Source of the DNA: UBA1447 sp964612185
GTDB lineage: Bacteria > Bacillota > Clostridia > Oscillospirales > Acutalibacteraceae
DNA: 64,000 bases
Direction: 5' to 3'
Assembly (NCBI GenBank): GCA_964612185.1
Contig: CAZTCR010000004.1
Location: forward strand, 1 to 64,000
Below the pieces are notes generated by a model. It did not search any database. It was not told the origin of the DNA and saw nothing but the letters and a program-made list of their open reading frames with translations. Shown here one piece after another: positions 9,362 to 17,977 of this stretch. A program made the position numbers and the translations under genes. How positions within the stretch are numbered: position 1 is the first letter of the stretch; each line of letters starts with the position of its first letter.

Positions 9362-10567
9362 ATGAACAACCCCGCCAAACTTTATATCCGTGACTCCCTT
9401 TTTGAGACGGCGCAGATATTTACCGCCGGCGCGGCTTTGACACAGACCTATATGGCCGCTGTCGGCCTGCCGGACAGCAAGATCGGCACAGCGGTATCCG
9501 CTATGGGCATCGTGAATATCGGTGCGTCCGTACTGTTTTCCAAACTGTCGGATAACAGCAAAAATATCAAAACAAGCTTGAGCGCGTTATTGTCGATTGT
9601 TTCGCTGACCTATTTATTCTTCACGGTTTTTTCCTTCCGATTGGATTTAACGCTGACGGCGGCTTTTTTCATTTTCATCGCCGTCGGATTTGCACAGTCG
9701 GCATCCGTCGCGGTGCGTAATCTCTTTGAATACAAACTTCCCTACCTGATATTTGACATGGAACAATACGCCCGCACTCTCACCCTGGACGGCGTGATTG
9801 CAGGCGGTGCCGGCGTATTGTTCAGTATTGTGCTCAACATTTTCATCAGCAAATTTGAATATTTCGCGGTCATGCGCGCAGGGTTTATTTTCGCGTTTCT
9901 CCTCACTGTTATCGCGGCGGGCACCAATCAGCGCTTTGCGGCAAAAAGCCCGGATGCGCTCTCGCCACACAGAACCGCGCATGCTGTTAAAATATCGTTG
10001 ATTGTAAAACGCAGGGACTTTGCGGTTTTTGCTGTCCCCAATTTTCTGCGCGGCATCGCCGGGGGTGTTGTGAACATGGCCGCGCTCATCGCGCTCAGCG
10101 GTCAGTTTTTGGACAGCAAGGGCACGGCCTATATTGTCACCGCGACCACACTCGGCAATATTACAGGCAGCCTGATCTATACCGTTTTATCAAAACGGGG
10201 GTTTGAGGATAAAACCATGTGCCTCTTAGGCAGCTGCTTGATGGCTTCGATGGTCTTCATGCCGCATTTCGGTGCTGCCGGATACATTGTGATGTTCTTT
10301 TTTGCAAACCTGGGTATCCGGATCGTCAGTTATTCCTATCCCTTGATGATTTATAAATTGATCCCATACGAAATCATCGGCACTTACAATACCCTGCGGA
10401 TGATTCTGACCACAGCGGGCACGGCCGCCGCCACCTGGTTAACCGGCCGCCTGCTCGGCACCGTGCCGGTTTGGGCAATCTTGACGGCCGCTTATTTTTG
10501 CCAGGCAATCAGCACGGCGGTATATTTACGCCTTTTCCCGAAAATGATGGCGGAAAAGAGCGGTTGA
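9362..10567 (+). CDS. MFS-type membrane transporter inside the hydrolase cluster
   Basis: 401 residues with about 12 hydrophobic segments. I place the start at ATG 9362, with GGAG 8 nt upstream; an in-frame GTG at 9353 has no ribosome site. There is an early loop FSKLSDNSKNIK like the loop 2-3 of MFS carriers and a longer central cytoplasmic region around residues 195-220. It sits between two exported hydrolase genes, 20 bp after the first. It could move a product of, or substrate for, those enzymes, but nothing in the sequence names the cargo. The promoter of the next gene overlaps its stop codon. Confidence 0.75.
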   Translation: MNNPAKLYIRDSLFETAQIFTAGAALTQTYMAAVGLPDSKIGTAVSAMGIVNIGASVLFSKLSDNSKNIKTSLSALLSIVSLTYLFFTVFSFRLDLTLTAAFFIFIAVGFAQSASVAVRNLFEYKLPYLIFDMEQYARTLTLDGVIAGGAGVLFSIVLNIFISKFEYFAVMRAGFIFAFLLTVIAAGTNQRFAAKSPDALSPHRTAHAVKISLIVKRRDFAVFAVPNFLRGIAGGVVNMAALIALSGQFLDSKGTAYIVTATTLGNITGSLIYTVLSKRGFEDKTMCLLGSCLMASMVFMPHFGAAGYIVMFFFANLGIRIVSYSYPLMIYKLIPYEIIGTYNTLRMILTTAGTAAATWLTGRLLGTVPVWAILTAAYFCQAISTAVYLRLFPKMMAEKSG

Positions 10568-10593
10568 CAGAGCAGGGTTGTATAAATTACAAT
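10564..10593 (+). promoter_or_regulatory. Promoter of hydrolase paralogue 3
   Basis: TTGACA (10564-10569) overlaps the stop of the MFS gene; TACAAT (10588-10593) follows after 18 bp. The ATG it serves is at 10659. Confidence 0.55.
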
Positions 10594-10658
10594 GACATTG
10601 TACATTGCGTGACGCACTCACGACGCGCCACATTATTTCGCAAAGGACGGATCTGTTC

Positions 10659-12578
10659 ATGAAAAAAACCTGCACCAAATCCATCGCGGTACTGCTTGCC
10701 CTCGCGCTGGTGTTCTCGGCAAGCGCGTTGGGCTTCAGCGGCGTTCAAACCACCGCCGCTATCCAAGCGCCCGCAGCACAAAACGCCAAGCCCTTCACCG
10801 CAGCGGCAACGCTTGAAAACGCCGCGGAAGTATTGCTTGGTCAACAAGGCAGCGATGCAGCCGGAACCGTTAACGCCGAAAGCAAGGATGGGGTGCTTAC
10901 GCAATGCGGCGGCAACTGCGAGCATGCGCCATCTATTATTCTGCACGGCATCGGGCAGTCCGAATTATATGAACTGGATGAAAACGGCAGCCGCAAACTG
11001 GATGAAAACGGCAAAGAAATCACCGCCTGGCCGCCGACGGTCAATATGGACGACATCACCGGCGCCCTGGCCTACCCGCTTGTTACCACACTGCTCACAC
11101 AGCAGGACTGCGGGCTGTCCGACCGCGCGGCGGAAGTGGCCGCCAAGGTATTTGCCTCCAATGCCAACGGACCGGACGGGTTGAAAATCGCAAACACGGA
11201 ACTTGTCCGTTACCCGTACAGTGTGGCGCGCTGCACCCAGAAGGAAAAGAATTTCATTTACAGCAGCATGCGCCTGATGTATTATACCGAGGTCGCCGGG
11301 GAAGACCACCTGTATTACTTTGCCTACGATTCCTTCGGCAATAACCTTTCCATAGCGGAAGAACTGTACCATTATATCCAGCAGGTCAAACTCGAAACCG
11401 GGCACGACAAGGTGAATCTCGTCCCCGTCAGCTTGGGCGGCACCATCGCCAACTCATTGCTTGAGTTTTACCCGCAGGTATATGACGACCTCAATCGCGT
11501 GGTCTACATTGTCCCCGCTGTTGACGGCAGCGCGATTGTGGGGGATGTCTACACCGGCAACCTGAGCTTGGAAGACCCGATGCTTTACAGGGATTTGTTC
11601 CCCTCTTTTATCGAAGGGTACCTTGGCTATCTCATCAACATCGCCCTGCGCCTGCTGCCGAAGGATGTTTTACGCGCGGTACTGGACAAAGCCGTCGGCG
11701 CCTTGATGGATACCGCGCTCGTTAACTGCACGGTCATGTGGAGCCTTGTGCCGAGGAGCTATTACCCGGCGGCTGCCGAAAAATGGCTGACCGGGCAGGA
11801 ACACGCGGAAATTAAGCGGCAGACCGACCTGTATTATCAAGCGCAGACAAATTCAAAAGCGAACATATTAAAACTCATCGACCGCGGTATCGGTGTGTTC
11901 AATATTGTGGATTACAACGAGAAGCTCTATGCCATCGCCGGTTCCTGGGACGAACTGAACTCGGACGGTGTTATCCACCTGGAATCCACCTCCATGGGCG
12001 CGACCTCCGGCTATGTGGACACCCCGCTGCCGGCAGGGTATACGCAGCAAAAATGCTTGGAGCACAATCATATTTCGCCAGACGGCATCGTGGACGCGTC
12101 CACCGGGCTGCTGCCGGACACCACCTTTTATTTCCGTAACCAGCACCACGAAGGCACCGGACGCAATGATGTGATTATTATACTTGCGACGGAACTCATT
12201 CTGGATGAATCGATTACATCCGTGTTTTCCGTACCGGAGCGTTTTCCGCAGTTCAATGTCGGGCGCGAAGCCAGGGGCTTTACCGGGGATGTGGCCAACG
12301 CGAGAACCATTGACCAAAGCAAACTGAGCCCGGAGGACGCGGCGGAACTGCAGGCGGCCATTGACCAGGCACAGGCGATGCTGGACAACACCGTGGTTGT
12401 TTACGAGGAATACACCGCCGCGCGGGACAGGCTGTATAACATTCTCGTTAAAATCGGCGAGCGCAACCCGCCCAAGGACACAAGCAAAGACGAACTGTAC
12501 ACCAAAATCTGCAAGTTTTTAAGCGACTCGCTGTACACCGTTTGGGGTGGGCGCGGTTTTTCGGACTGGGGAATTTAA
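10659..12578 (+). CDS. Exported lipase-like alpha/beta-hydrolase, paralogue 3
   Basis: 639 residues from ATG 10659, chosen because AAAGGA lies about 11 nt upstream and a canonical signal peptide starts there (MKKTCTKS, then a hydrophobic core); the frame is open further upstream without a ribosome site. CGGNCEHAPSIILHGIGQSE opens the enzyme domain. Ser258 (VPVSLGG), Asp289 (VPAVDGS) and His440 (GVIHLESTSMGA) are the candidate triad. The C-terminal part has LSPEDAAELQAAIDQ and the closing WGGRGFSDW tail. A strong terminator at 12637-12669 ends the unit. Very close relative of paralogues 2 and 4. Confidence 0.8.
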   Translation: MKKTCTKSIAVLLALALVFSASALGFSGVQTTAAIQAPAAQNAKPFTAAATLENAAEVLLGQQGSDAAGTVNAESKDGVLTQCGGNCEHAPSIILHGIGQSELYELDENGSRKLDENGKEITAWPPTVNMDDITGALAYPLVTTLLTQQDCGLSDRAAEVAAKVFASNANGPDGLKIANTELVRYPYSVARCTQKEKNFIYSSMRLMYYTEVAGEDHLYYFAYDSFGNNLSIAEELYHYIQQVKLETGHDKVNLVPVSLGGTIANSLLEFYPQVYDDLNRVVYIVPAVDGSAIVGDVYTGNLSLEDPMLYRDLFPSFIEGYLGYLINIALRLLPKDVLRAVLDKAVGALMDTALVNCTVMWSLVPRSYYPAAAEKWLTGQEHAEIKRQTDLYYQAQTNSKANILKLIDRGIGVFNIVDYNEKLYAIAGSWDELNSDGVIHLESTSMGATSGYVDTPLPAGYTQQKCLEHNHISPDGIVDASTGLLPDTTFYFRNQHHEGTGRNDVIIILATELILDESITSVFSVPERFPQFNVGREARGFTGDVANARTIDQSKLSPEDAAELQAAIDQAQAMLDNTVVVYEEYTAARDRLYNILVKIGERNPPKDTSKDELYTKICKFLSDSLYTVWGGRGFSDWGI

Positions 12579-12636
12579 GTAACGGGGCTACCGCCCCGAT
12601 ACTTAGATGAATAATGAATGATAAATTGTTGATGTG

Positions 12637-12669
12637 AGCCCCTGCCGATTTTTCCGCAGGGGCTTTTTC
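12637..12669 (+). terminator. Rho-independent terminator after paralogue 3
   Basis: Stem AGCCCCTGC (12637-12645) with GCAGGGGCT (12656-12664), followed by a T run. Confidence 0.85.
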
Positions 12670-12736
12670 TAACAGAAACGGCAGTTTTTTGTTGCAATTA
12701 AGGCGTGTTTGAATTACAATCAAAGAGTGATTAGTC

Positions 12737-12837
12737 CGGCTGAGCAATAGGTGAAAAGTTGCTGAGCAATTGTTGAACAATTGTAAAAACACAACCCTAA
12801 CCTATCGCTCACCCATTGTTAACCCATTGCTAACCTA
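12737..12837. repeat. Array of 11-bp degenerate repeats in two opposed halves
   Basis: Forward units at 12737-12791 (five units, e.g. TTGCTGAGCAA and TTGTTGAACAA), then opposed units at 12794-12837 (four, e.g. TTGCTAACCTA, complement TAGGTTAGCAA). The period is exactly 11 bp within each half. The array lies between the terminator of paralogue 3 and the ribosome site of paralogue 4. The same unit type recurs at 26613-26722. Confidence 0.75.
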
Positions 12838-12862
12838 TTTTACATAAAGGATGGATTTGTTG

Positions 12863-14800
12863 ATGAAAAGAAACTGCATGAGATGCACCGCCCTCTTGAT
12901 TGCGCTGGCGCTTGTTTTTTCCGTTTCCGCCGTAGGGCTCGGAACGCTCGGTACTGCCACGGTAAATACTGCCGCCGAGGTGAAAAGCGCGGGGATTTCG
13001 CCCGTTTCCACCGTTTCCACCGTCGATGACGCGGTTGCCATCCTCAATGAGGAAAACCCCAAAACAATCACTGCCGCTAAAACGGGGGACGGTGTGCTGA
13101 CTGACTGCGGGGGGGACTGCGGCCATGCGCCGAGCATCATCATCCCGGGCATCGGGCAGTCCGATGTGTATCTGCTGGATGAAAACGGCAACCGGGCCAA
13201 AGACGCGGACGGCAATGACATCAACGCTTTCCCCATTATTATTGATACGGACTACCTGATTAAGACCCTGGTCCTCCCGTTGGCAAAGATGCTCATTACC
13301 CAAAAAGACAATGGATTTACGGATTTTGCGGCAACGGCAGTCGCCAAATCGCTGGAAAAAAGCGCCATTGATTTAACCGGTCATCCGATGAGCAACCTTG
13401 AGCTCAAACGATTCCCGCAGAGTGTGGCTGCCAGCAGTGAAGAGGATCGCAGAGATATTTACAACACAATCCCGCTGCAGGACTTTACAAAGGTGGCGGG
13501 TGAGGATCATCTGTACTTCTTCGCGTTCAACTCCTTCGGCAACAACCTGGATGCCGCGCAGGAACTCTACGACTTCATTCAGCAGGTCAAAGCGGAAACC
13601 GGGCACGGCAAAGTGAACATCGTCCCCATCAGCCTGGGCAGTACCATCGCGAACACCCTGCTGGAAGTTTACCCGCAGGTTAAAAATGATTTGGAAAAAA
13701 TTGTTTTTATCGTCCCCGCGTTGGACGGTTCGCGCCTGGTGGGCGATCTCTACAAAGGCACCCTGAACACAGACGATGAGTCGCTTTATAAAACCCTGCT
13801 GCCGTCCCTCATGGAGGACAGTTACACCGCTTACCTGATTAACATCGCGCTGCGGATTATACCCAAACAAATCATCCTCGATTTGGTGGACAAAATCATC
13901 GGCGCGCTGCGGGATGTGGCGCTCAACAACTGCACCATGATATGGGGCTTGGTGCCAAGTGAGGATTACGATGAACTGGCCGCCAAGTATCTCTCTGACG
14001 ACGCGCATGCGGAAATCCGTCGGCAAACAGATATTTTCCACCGCGCGCAGGTGAATTCGCGGGCCAATATTCAGGCCTTTGTCGCAAGCGGCGTCAAAGT
14101 CTTTGACATTGTTGATTACAATTTCCCGCTTTACTCCTTTGTGCCCTCTACCACAACGCACAACGGTGACGGGCTGATTCACCTGGATTCCGAATCCATG
14201 GGCGCCACAAGCGGCCCCATCGACACCCCGCTCCCGGCGGGTTATGTGCAGCAGGACACTTACTGTACGCACCCCGGGCAGCACAACCACATCTCGCCTG
14301 ATGGCATTGTGGACGCGTCCACGGGTGTTTTACCCGAACACACCTTCTACTTCTATAACCAAGACCATGAAGGCACCGGCCGTAACGATGTTATCATGAA
14401 ACTTGCCACCGAACTGCTGCTGTACAACAACCTGACCGATGTGCACGCCATGCCGGAGCGTTTCCCGCAGTTTAATGTGGGACGCGAAACCAAGGGCATG
14501 CGCAACGACCAGCTGCCGGCCGCCAAAAGGGTGGATCAAAGCACTTTAAGCCCGGAGGACGCGGCGGAACTGCAGGCGGCGATTGACCAGTGCGAGGCGA
14601 TGCTCGCCACCACGGTCGTGGTATATTCCGAGTTTACCGATGCCGAAACAAGGCTGAACAACATCCTTATCAAAATCGGCGTCCGGCAGGCACCGAAAGA
14701 GGACAAGGTGGAAAAATACGCCAAACCGATTTGCAAACTGCTCAGCGACGCTTTCTACATTTGCTGGGGACCGAGGGGCTTTTCGGACCCGCGCGTCTGA
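12863..14800 (+). CDS. Exported lipase-like alpha/beta-hydrolase, paralogue 4
   Basis: 645 residues from ATG 12863. An ATG at 12851 is in frame but only 2 nt from the AAAGG site, so the later start is preferred; it begins MKRNCMRC and a signal peptide core. CGGDCGHAPSIIIPGIGQSD opens the enzyme domain. Ser257 (VPISLGS), Asp288 (VPALDGS) and His440 (GLIHLDSESMGA) are the candidate triad. Residues near 558-605 are the same FIVAR-like helical region (LSPEDAAELQAAIDQ). The protein ends in WGPRGFSD. It is preceded by the 11-bp repeat array and followed by 7-bp repeats and a terminator. Confidence 0.8.
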   Translation: MKRNCMRCTALLIALALVFSVSAVGLGTLGTATVNTAAEVKSAGISPVSTVSTVDDAVAILNEENPKTITAAKTGDGVLTDCGGDCGHAPSIIIPGIGQSDVYLLDENGNRAKDADGNDINAFPIIIDTDYLIKTLVLPLAKMLITQKDNGFTDFAATAVAKSLEKSAIDLTGHPMSNLELKRFPQSVAASSEEDRRDIYNTIPLQDFTKVAGEDHLYFFAFNSFGNNLDAAQELYDFIQQVKAETGHGKVNIVPISLGSTIANTLLEVYPQVKNDLEKIVFIVPALDGSRLVGDLYKGTLNTDDESLYKTLLPSLMEDSYTAYLINIALRIIPKQIILDLVDKIIGALRDVALNNCTMIWGLVPSEDYDELAAKYLSDDAHAEIRRQTDIFHRAQVNSRANIQAFVASGVKVFDIVDYNFPLYSFVPSTTTHNGDGLIHLDSESMGATSGPIDTPLPAGYVQQDTYCTHPGQHNHISPDGIVDASTGVLPEHTFYFYNQDHEGTGRNDVIMKLATELLLYNNLTDVHAMPERFPQFNVGRETKGMRNDQLPAAKRVDQSTLSPEDAAELQAAIDQCEAMLATTVVVYSEFTDAETRLNNILIKIGVRQAPKEDKVEKYAKPICKLLSDAFYICWGPRGFSDPRV

Positions 14801-14858
14801 TTTGTGTTGTTTGGTGACCGAATTGCAGAGGCGAACTTCGTTCGTCCACCGTTCTTGG

Positions 14859-14893
14859 TCTAAAATCTAATATCTAAAGTCTGATATCTAAAG
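14859..14893. repeat. Five tandem 7-bp repeats
   Basis: TCTAAAA, TCTAATA, TCTAAAG, TCTGATA, TCTAAAG, in exact 7-bp register and immediately 5' of the terminator. A GGCGAAC/GTTCG half palindrome lies just upstream at 14829-14845. Confidence 0.8.
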
Positions 14894-14935
14894 CAGCCCC
14901 TCTGCGGACACTTCCGTTCAGGGGCTGATTTTTTT
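14894..14935 (+). terminator. Rho-independent terminator after paralogue 4
   Basis: Stem CAGCCCCT (14894-14901) with AGGGGCTG (14920-14927), then ATTTTTTTC. Confidence 0.85.
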
Positions 14936-14938
14936 CGG

Positions 14939-14967
14939 TTGACACTGCTTGCCTTTTAAATTAAACT
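14939..14967 (+). promoter_or_regulatory. Promoter of hydrolase paralogue 5
   Basis: TTGACA (14939-14944), 17 bp, TAAACT (14962-14967); the start codon is at 15002. Confidence 0.6.
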
Positions 14968-15001
14968 TTATGGGTATGAAATCTGACTGAGGGGTGAAAT
15001 A

Positions 15002-16726
15002 ATGGCGGACACCAAAGCAAGCAACGGTATCCTGACAGCGTGCCGGGGCGAATGCGGCCGCTTTCCCACCGTAATCATCCACGGCATTGGGCAGTCGGAG
15101 CTTTATATATTGGATGAAAACGGGAACCGTAAACTTCACGCAAACGGCAAGCCTGTATTCGCCTGGCCGCCTGAGCCGGATACGAAAAGCATGGTAAAAA
15201 GCCTTAAAAAACCGCTGCTAAAAATGCTGTTCACTCAGCGGGACAAAGGTTTTTCGGACAGTGTATCGGCGGCAATAGCGGGTATTTTCGCCCCTGTATC
15301 CACCGGGCAGGACGGCAAGCCGCTGCACAACCTCGAGCTTGTCAGATATCCAACTAGTGTAGCGCGCTGCAGCGAAAAGGAAAAAGCATTTATCTACAGC
15401 TGCATTCATCTTGAAGATTATACACAAGCCGCCGGTGAGGACCACCTTTATTACTTCGCCTACAGCTCCTTCGGCAATAATCTGGAAATCGCGCAGGAGC
15501 TTTACACCTTCCTTCAGCAAGTGAAACGGGAAACGGGACATGACAAAATCAACCTGGCGCCCGTGAGCCTGGGCGCCACCATCGCCAACGCCCTGCTGGA
15601 ATTCTATCCACAGGTTGCCGACGACCTGAACCGGGTGGTTTATGTGGTGCCCGCGCTTGACGGGAGCAGAATTGTCGGGGATATTTTCACGGGCAACCTG
15701 AGTTTTGACGACAAAAGTCTCTACAAGGAGATGTTCCCGTCCTTCGTGTCCGGGTACGCCGGCTATCTGATGAATATACTCATCCGGTTTTTTCCAAAAA
15801 AAGTTGTTCACGCAGTGCTTCACAAGACACATGACACCCTGATTAAAAGCGTGTTTGTCAACTGTACGGTGATGTGGGGCCTGGTGCCGAAAGATTATTA
15901 CCCGCAAGCGGCGGAAAAACTGCTGTCCGGCCCGGAGCACGAAGAAATCAAACGGCAAACCGATTTGTACCATCGTGCCCGGCTCAATTCACGCGATAAT
16001 ATTCAAAAACTTGTTGACCGGGGCATCCCGGTCTTTGATATTGTCGATTACAATGTCCCGCTGTATATGCTCGCCGGTTCCTGGGACAAATGCAACGCCG
16101 ACGGGGTTATCCATCTGGATTCCACTTCCATGGGCGCGATATCGGGGCTGCCAAATGAACCGCTGCCTGCCGGTTATGCGCAGCAAAACACACACTGCAC
16201 AAACCCCGCGCACAACCATATTTCGCCGGACGGCATTGTAGACGCATCCGCCGGCTTGCTGCCGGACAATACCTTTTATTTTTGCAGCCAGCATCACGAG
16301 GGAACCGGCCGGAACGATGTAATAATCAAACTGATCACCGAACTGCTGTTAAACAACGACTTCGTTTCCGTATACTCGATGCCCGAACGGTTCCCGCAGT
16401 TCAACAACGGCCGCGAGGCCAGGGGTTTTGCCGGAGATGTCGCGTTTGCCGAGGCAATTGACCGGGCGGCCCTAACGCCTGCTCATGCGGCGGAGCTTGA
16501 GTCAGCCATTGAACAGGCAAAAAAGATGCTGGCTGACACGGTTGTGGAACCCGGCAAATACGAAGCGGCGCGCGAACGGCTGTTCAGCATCCTGGTTAAA
16601 ACCGGCAGCCGCAAACCGCCGGCGCGAAAAAAGAACAAAAAAGTATTAACGGCCGTTTGCCGGTCTGTCAGCAACTGCCTTTATAAGCATTGGGGTCCGC
16701 GGGGATTTTTCGATTGGAAGTTGTAG
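15002..16726 (+). CDS. Lipase-like alpha/beta-hydrolase, paralogue 5 without signal peptide
   Basis: 574 residues; ATG follows GAGGGGTG. It begins directly at the enzyme domain (CRGECGRFPTVIIHGIGQSE, 14-33) with no signal peptide, so it should stay in the cytoplasm unless exported another way. Candidate triad: Ser189 (APVSLGA), Asp220 (VPALDGS), His371 (GVIHLDSTSMGA). It keeps the C-terminal helical region (LTPAHAAELESAIEQ) and the tail WGPRGFFDW. So the tail is present in both exported and non-exported members, which argues against it being a cell-wall sorting signal. It has its own promoter and follows a terminator. Confidence 0.78.
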   Translation: MADTKASNGILTACRGECGRFPTVIIHGIGQSELYILDENGNRKLHANGKPVFAWPPEPDTKSMVKSLKKPLLKMLFTQRDKGFSDSVSAAIAGIFAPVSTGQDGKPLHNLELVRYPTSVARCSEKEKAFIYSCIHLEDYTQAAGEDHLYYFAYSSFGNNLEIAQELYTFLQQVKRETGHDKINLAPVSLGATIANALLEFYPQVADDLNRVVYVVPALDGSRIVGDIFTGNLSFDDKSLYKEMFPSFVSGYAGYLMNILIRFFPKKVVHAVLHKTHDTLIKSVFVNCTVMWGLVPKDYYPQAAEKLLSGPEHEEIKRQTDLYHRARLNSRDNIQKLVDRGIPVFDIVDYNVPLYMLAGSWDKCNADGVIHLDSTSMGAISGLPNEPLPAGYAQQNTHCTNPAHNHISPDGIVDASAGLLPDNTFYFCSQHHEGTGRNDVIIKLITELLLNNDFVSVYSMPERFPQFNNGREARGFAGDVAFAEAIDRAALTPAHAAELESAIEQAKKMLADTVVEPGKYEAARERLFSILVKTGSRKPPARKKNKKVLTAVCRSVSNCLYKHWGPRGFFDWKL

Positions 16727-16839
16727 AGGCGAACATTGTTCGCCCGAGGAAACAGCCTTGTAGGGGCGAACTGTGTTCGTCCGTGTAATAATCCGTTTGA
16801 TTTATCACTAACAACGGGCGAACAATGTTCGCCCCTACA
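16723..16839. repeat. GTTCGCC-type palindromic repeats
   Basis: A first copy at 16723-16746 (GTAGAGGCGAACATTGTTCG core) is followed by an 81-bp element at 16759-16839. Its ends are inverted copies: TGTAGGGGCGAAC at 16759-16771 and GTTCGCCCCTACA at 16827-16839. A third, degenerate half copy lies at 14825-14848. The element resembles a small non-autonomous mobile or REP-like repeat. It could act as a transcription brake between the hydrolase and lipoprotein genes. Confidence 0.7.
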
Positions 16840-16867
16840 GAAACAAATTTGTTAATTGGGAGATTAT

Positions 16868-17806
16868 ATGTTGCTAAAAAAATTCATTTCCATCCTTCTC
16901 TCCGCCGCTGTCATCTCCGGTCTGTTCGCCGGATGTTCAAAGAAAGACGACGACGGCCGGCTGAAAGTCGTTTGTACTCTGTTCCCGCAGTACGATTTTG
17001 TCTGCGCCATCGCGGGGGAAAAAGTAAAGGCCGAGCTCTTGCTGAAACCCGGCGCGGACTACCGCAATTACACGCCGGACACCGACGCGTTGTCGCTCAT
17101 TGCCGGCTGTGACCTTTTCATCTATACCAACGACTACGCCGAGCCTTGGGTGCCCCAAAAACTCGACGCCATTGAAAGAAAACAAGCCGAGGTGCTCAAC
17201 GCCTGCGAGGGTATCATTTTTGACATGAACCTGGACCACGAGGAACACGATGACGGGGATGCGGCAGAACATGAGCACACTTATGAGCCGCATGTGTGGA
17301 TTCTACCGGCCAACGCCGCCAAAATGGTTGACAACATCACCGCCGTTCTCTGCCGGATGGATTCGGCAAACGCGGAACTTTATCAAACGAACACCGTCGC
17401 TTACAAGGAAAAACTGACGGCACTCGACAACGGATTCCGCGATGCCGTGCAAAACGGCAAGCGTAAAATCATCATTATGGGCGACCGGTTCAACCTGCAG
17501 TATTTTGTGATGGAGTACGGTCTTGCCTATCTGGCGGCGCTGAGCTCCTGTTCGGAAAAATCCGAGCCGGATGACGCCGTAACCGCAAAACTCATTGACG
17601 CTGTCAAAGCGCAGGGTATCCCCGCGGTTTTTTACCGTGAGATGTCGGACAAAAAAACGGCGCAAAAAATCAGCGCGGCAACCGGCGCGCAACTGCTGCT
17701 TTTCCACACCTATTCCAACATCTCCGCGCAGGAAGCCGCCGACGGGGCAACCTTTCTGTCGCTTATGGGTGGGAATTTAGATAACCTGCGGGTGGCGCTG
17801 GGGTAA
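16868..17806 (+). CDS. ZnuA/TroA-like lipoprotein with missing metal ligands
   Basis: 312 residues from ATG 16868, with GGGAG 6 nt upstream; the in-frame TTG at 16856 is not supported. A lipobox (LFAGC) marks a membrane-anchored lipoprotein. The body follows cluster A-I metal-binding proteins: VVCTLFPQYDFVCAIAGEKV, a His/Asp-rich loop, EPHVWILP, and a C-terminal TFLSLMGGNLDNL. Family members carry a first His in a GxxPHxYxP segment; here it reads GADYRNYTP. The third-site His before the YGL segment also appears lost (MGDRFNLQYFVMEYGL). No permease or ATPase gene lies nearby. It may bind another ligand or serve as a chaperone; zinc import is not assured. Confidence 0.75.
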   Translation: MLLKKFISILLSAAVISGLFAGCSKKDDDGRLKVVCTLFPQYDFVCAIAGEKVKAELLLKPGADYRNYTPDTDALSLIAGCDLFIYTNDYAEPWVPQKLDAIERKQAEVLNACEGIIFDMNLDHEEHDDGDAAEHEHTYEPHVWILPANAAKMVDNITAVLCRMDSANAELYQTNTVAYKEKLTALDNGFRDAVQNGKRKIIIMGDRFNLQYFVMEYGLAYLAALSSCSEKSEPDDAVTAKLIDAVKAQGIPAVFYREMSDKKTAQKISAATGAQLLLFHTYSNISAQEAADGATFLSLMGGNLDNLRVALG

Positions 17807-17977
17807 GGTATGGTACGAAACCCTTCAATCCTGCATAAAAACATCCCCCGTTTCTTGTGCAACCCGCCGAAAATATTAAACTGTTTGAATACACCGGGCA
17901 AATGCTATATAATTGTAAGAGGCAACTTAATCATTCATCCATTCATTGGCAATATCGTTATTAGGAGGAAATGCAAC

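Noticed and set aside
7398..16726. LPDTTFYF/LPETTFYF as wall-sorting signals in the hydrolases
   Set aside because: The motif lies about 140 residues before the C-terminus and is not followed by a hydrophobic helix and basic tail. It is a conserved internal segment.
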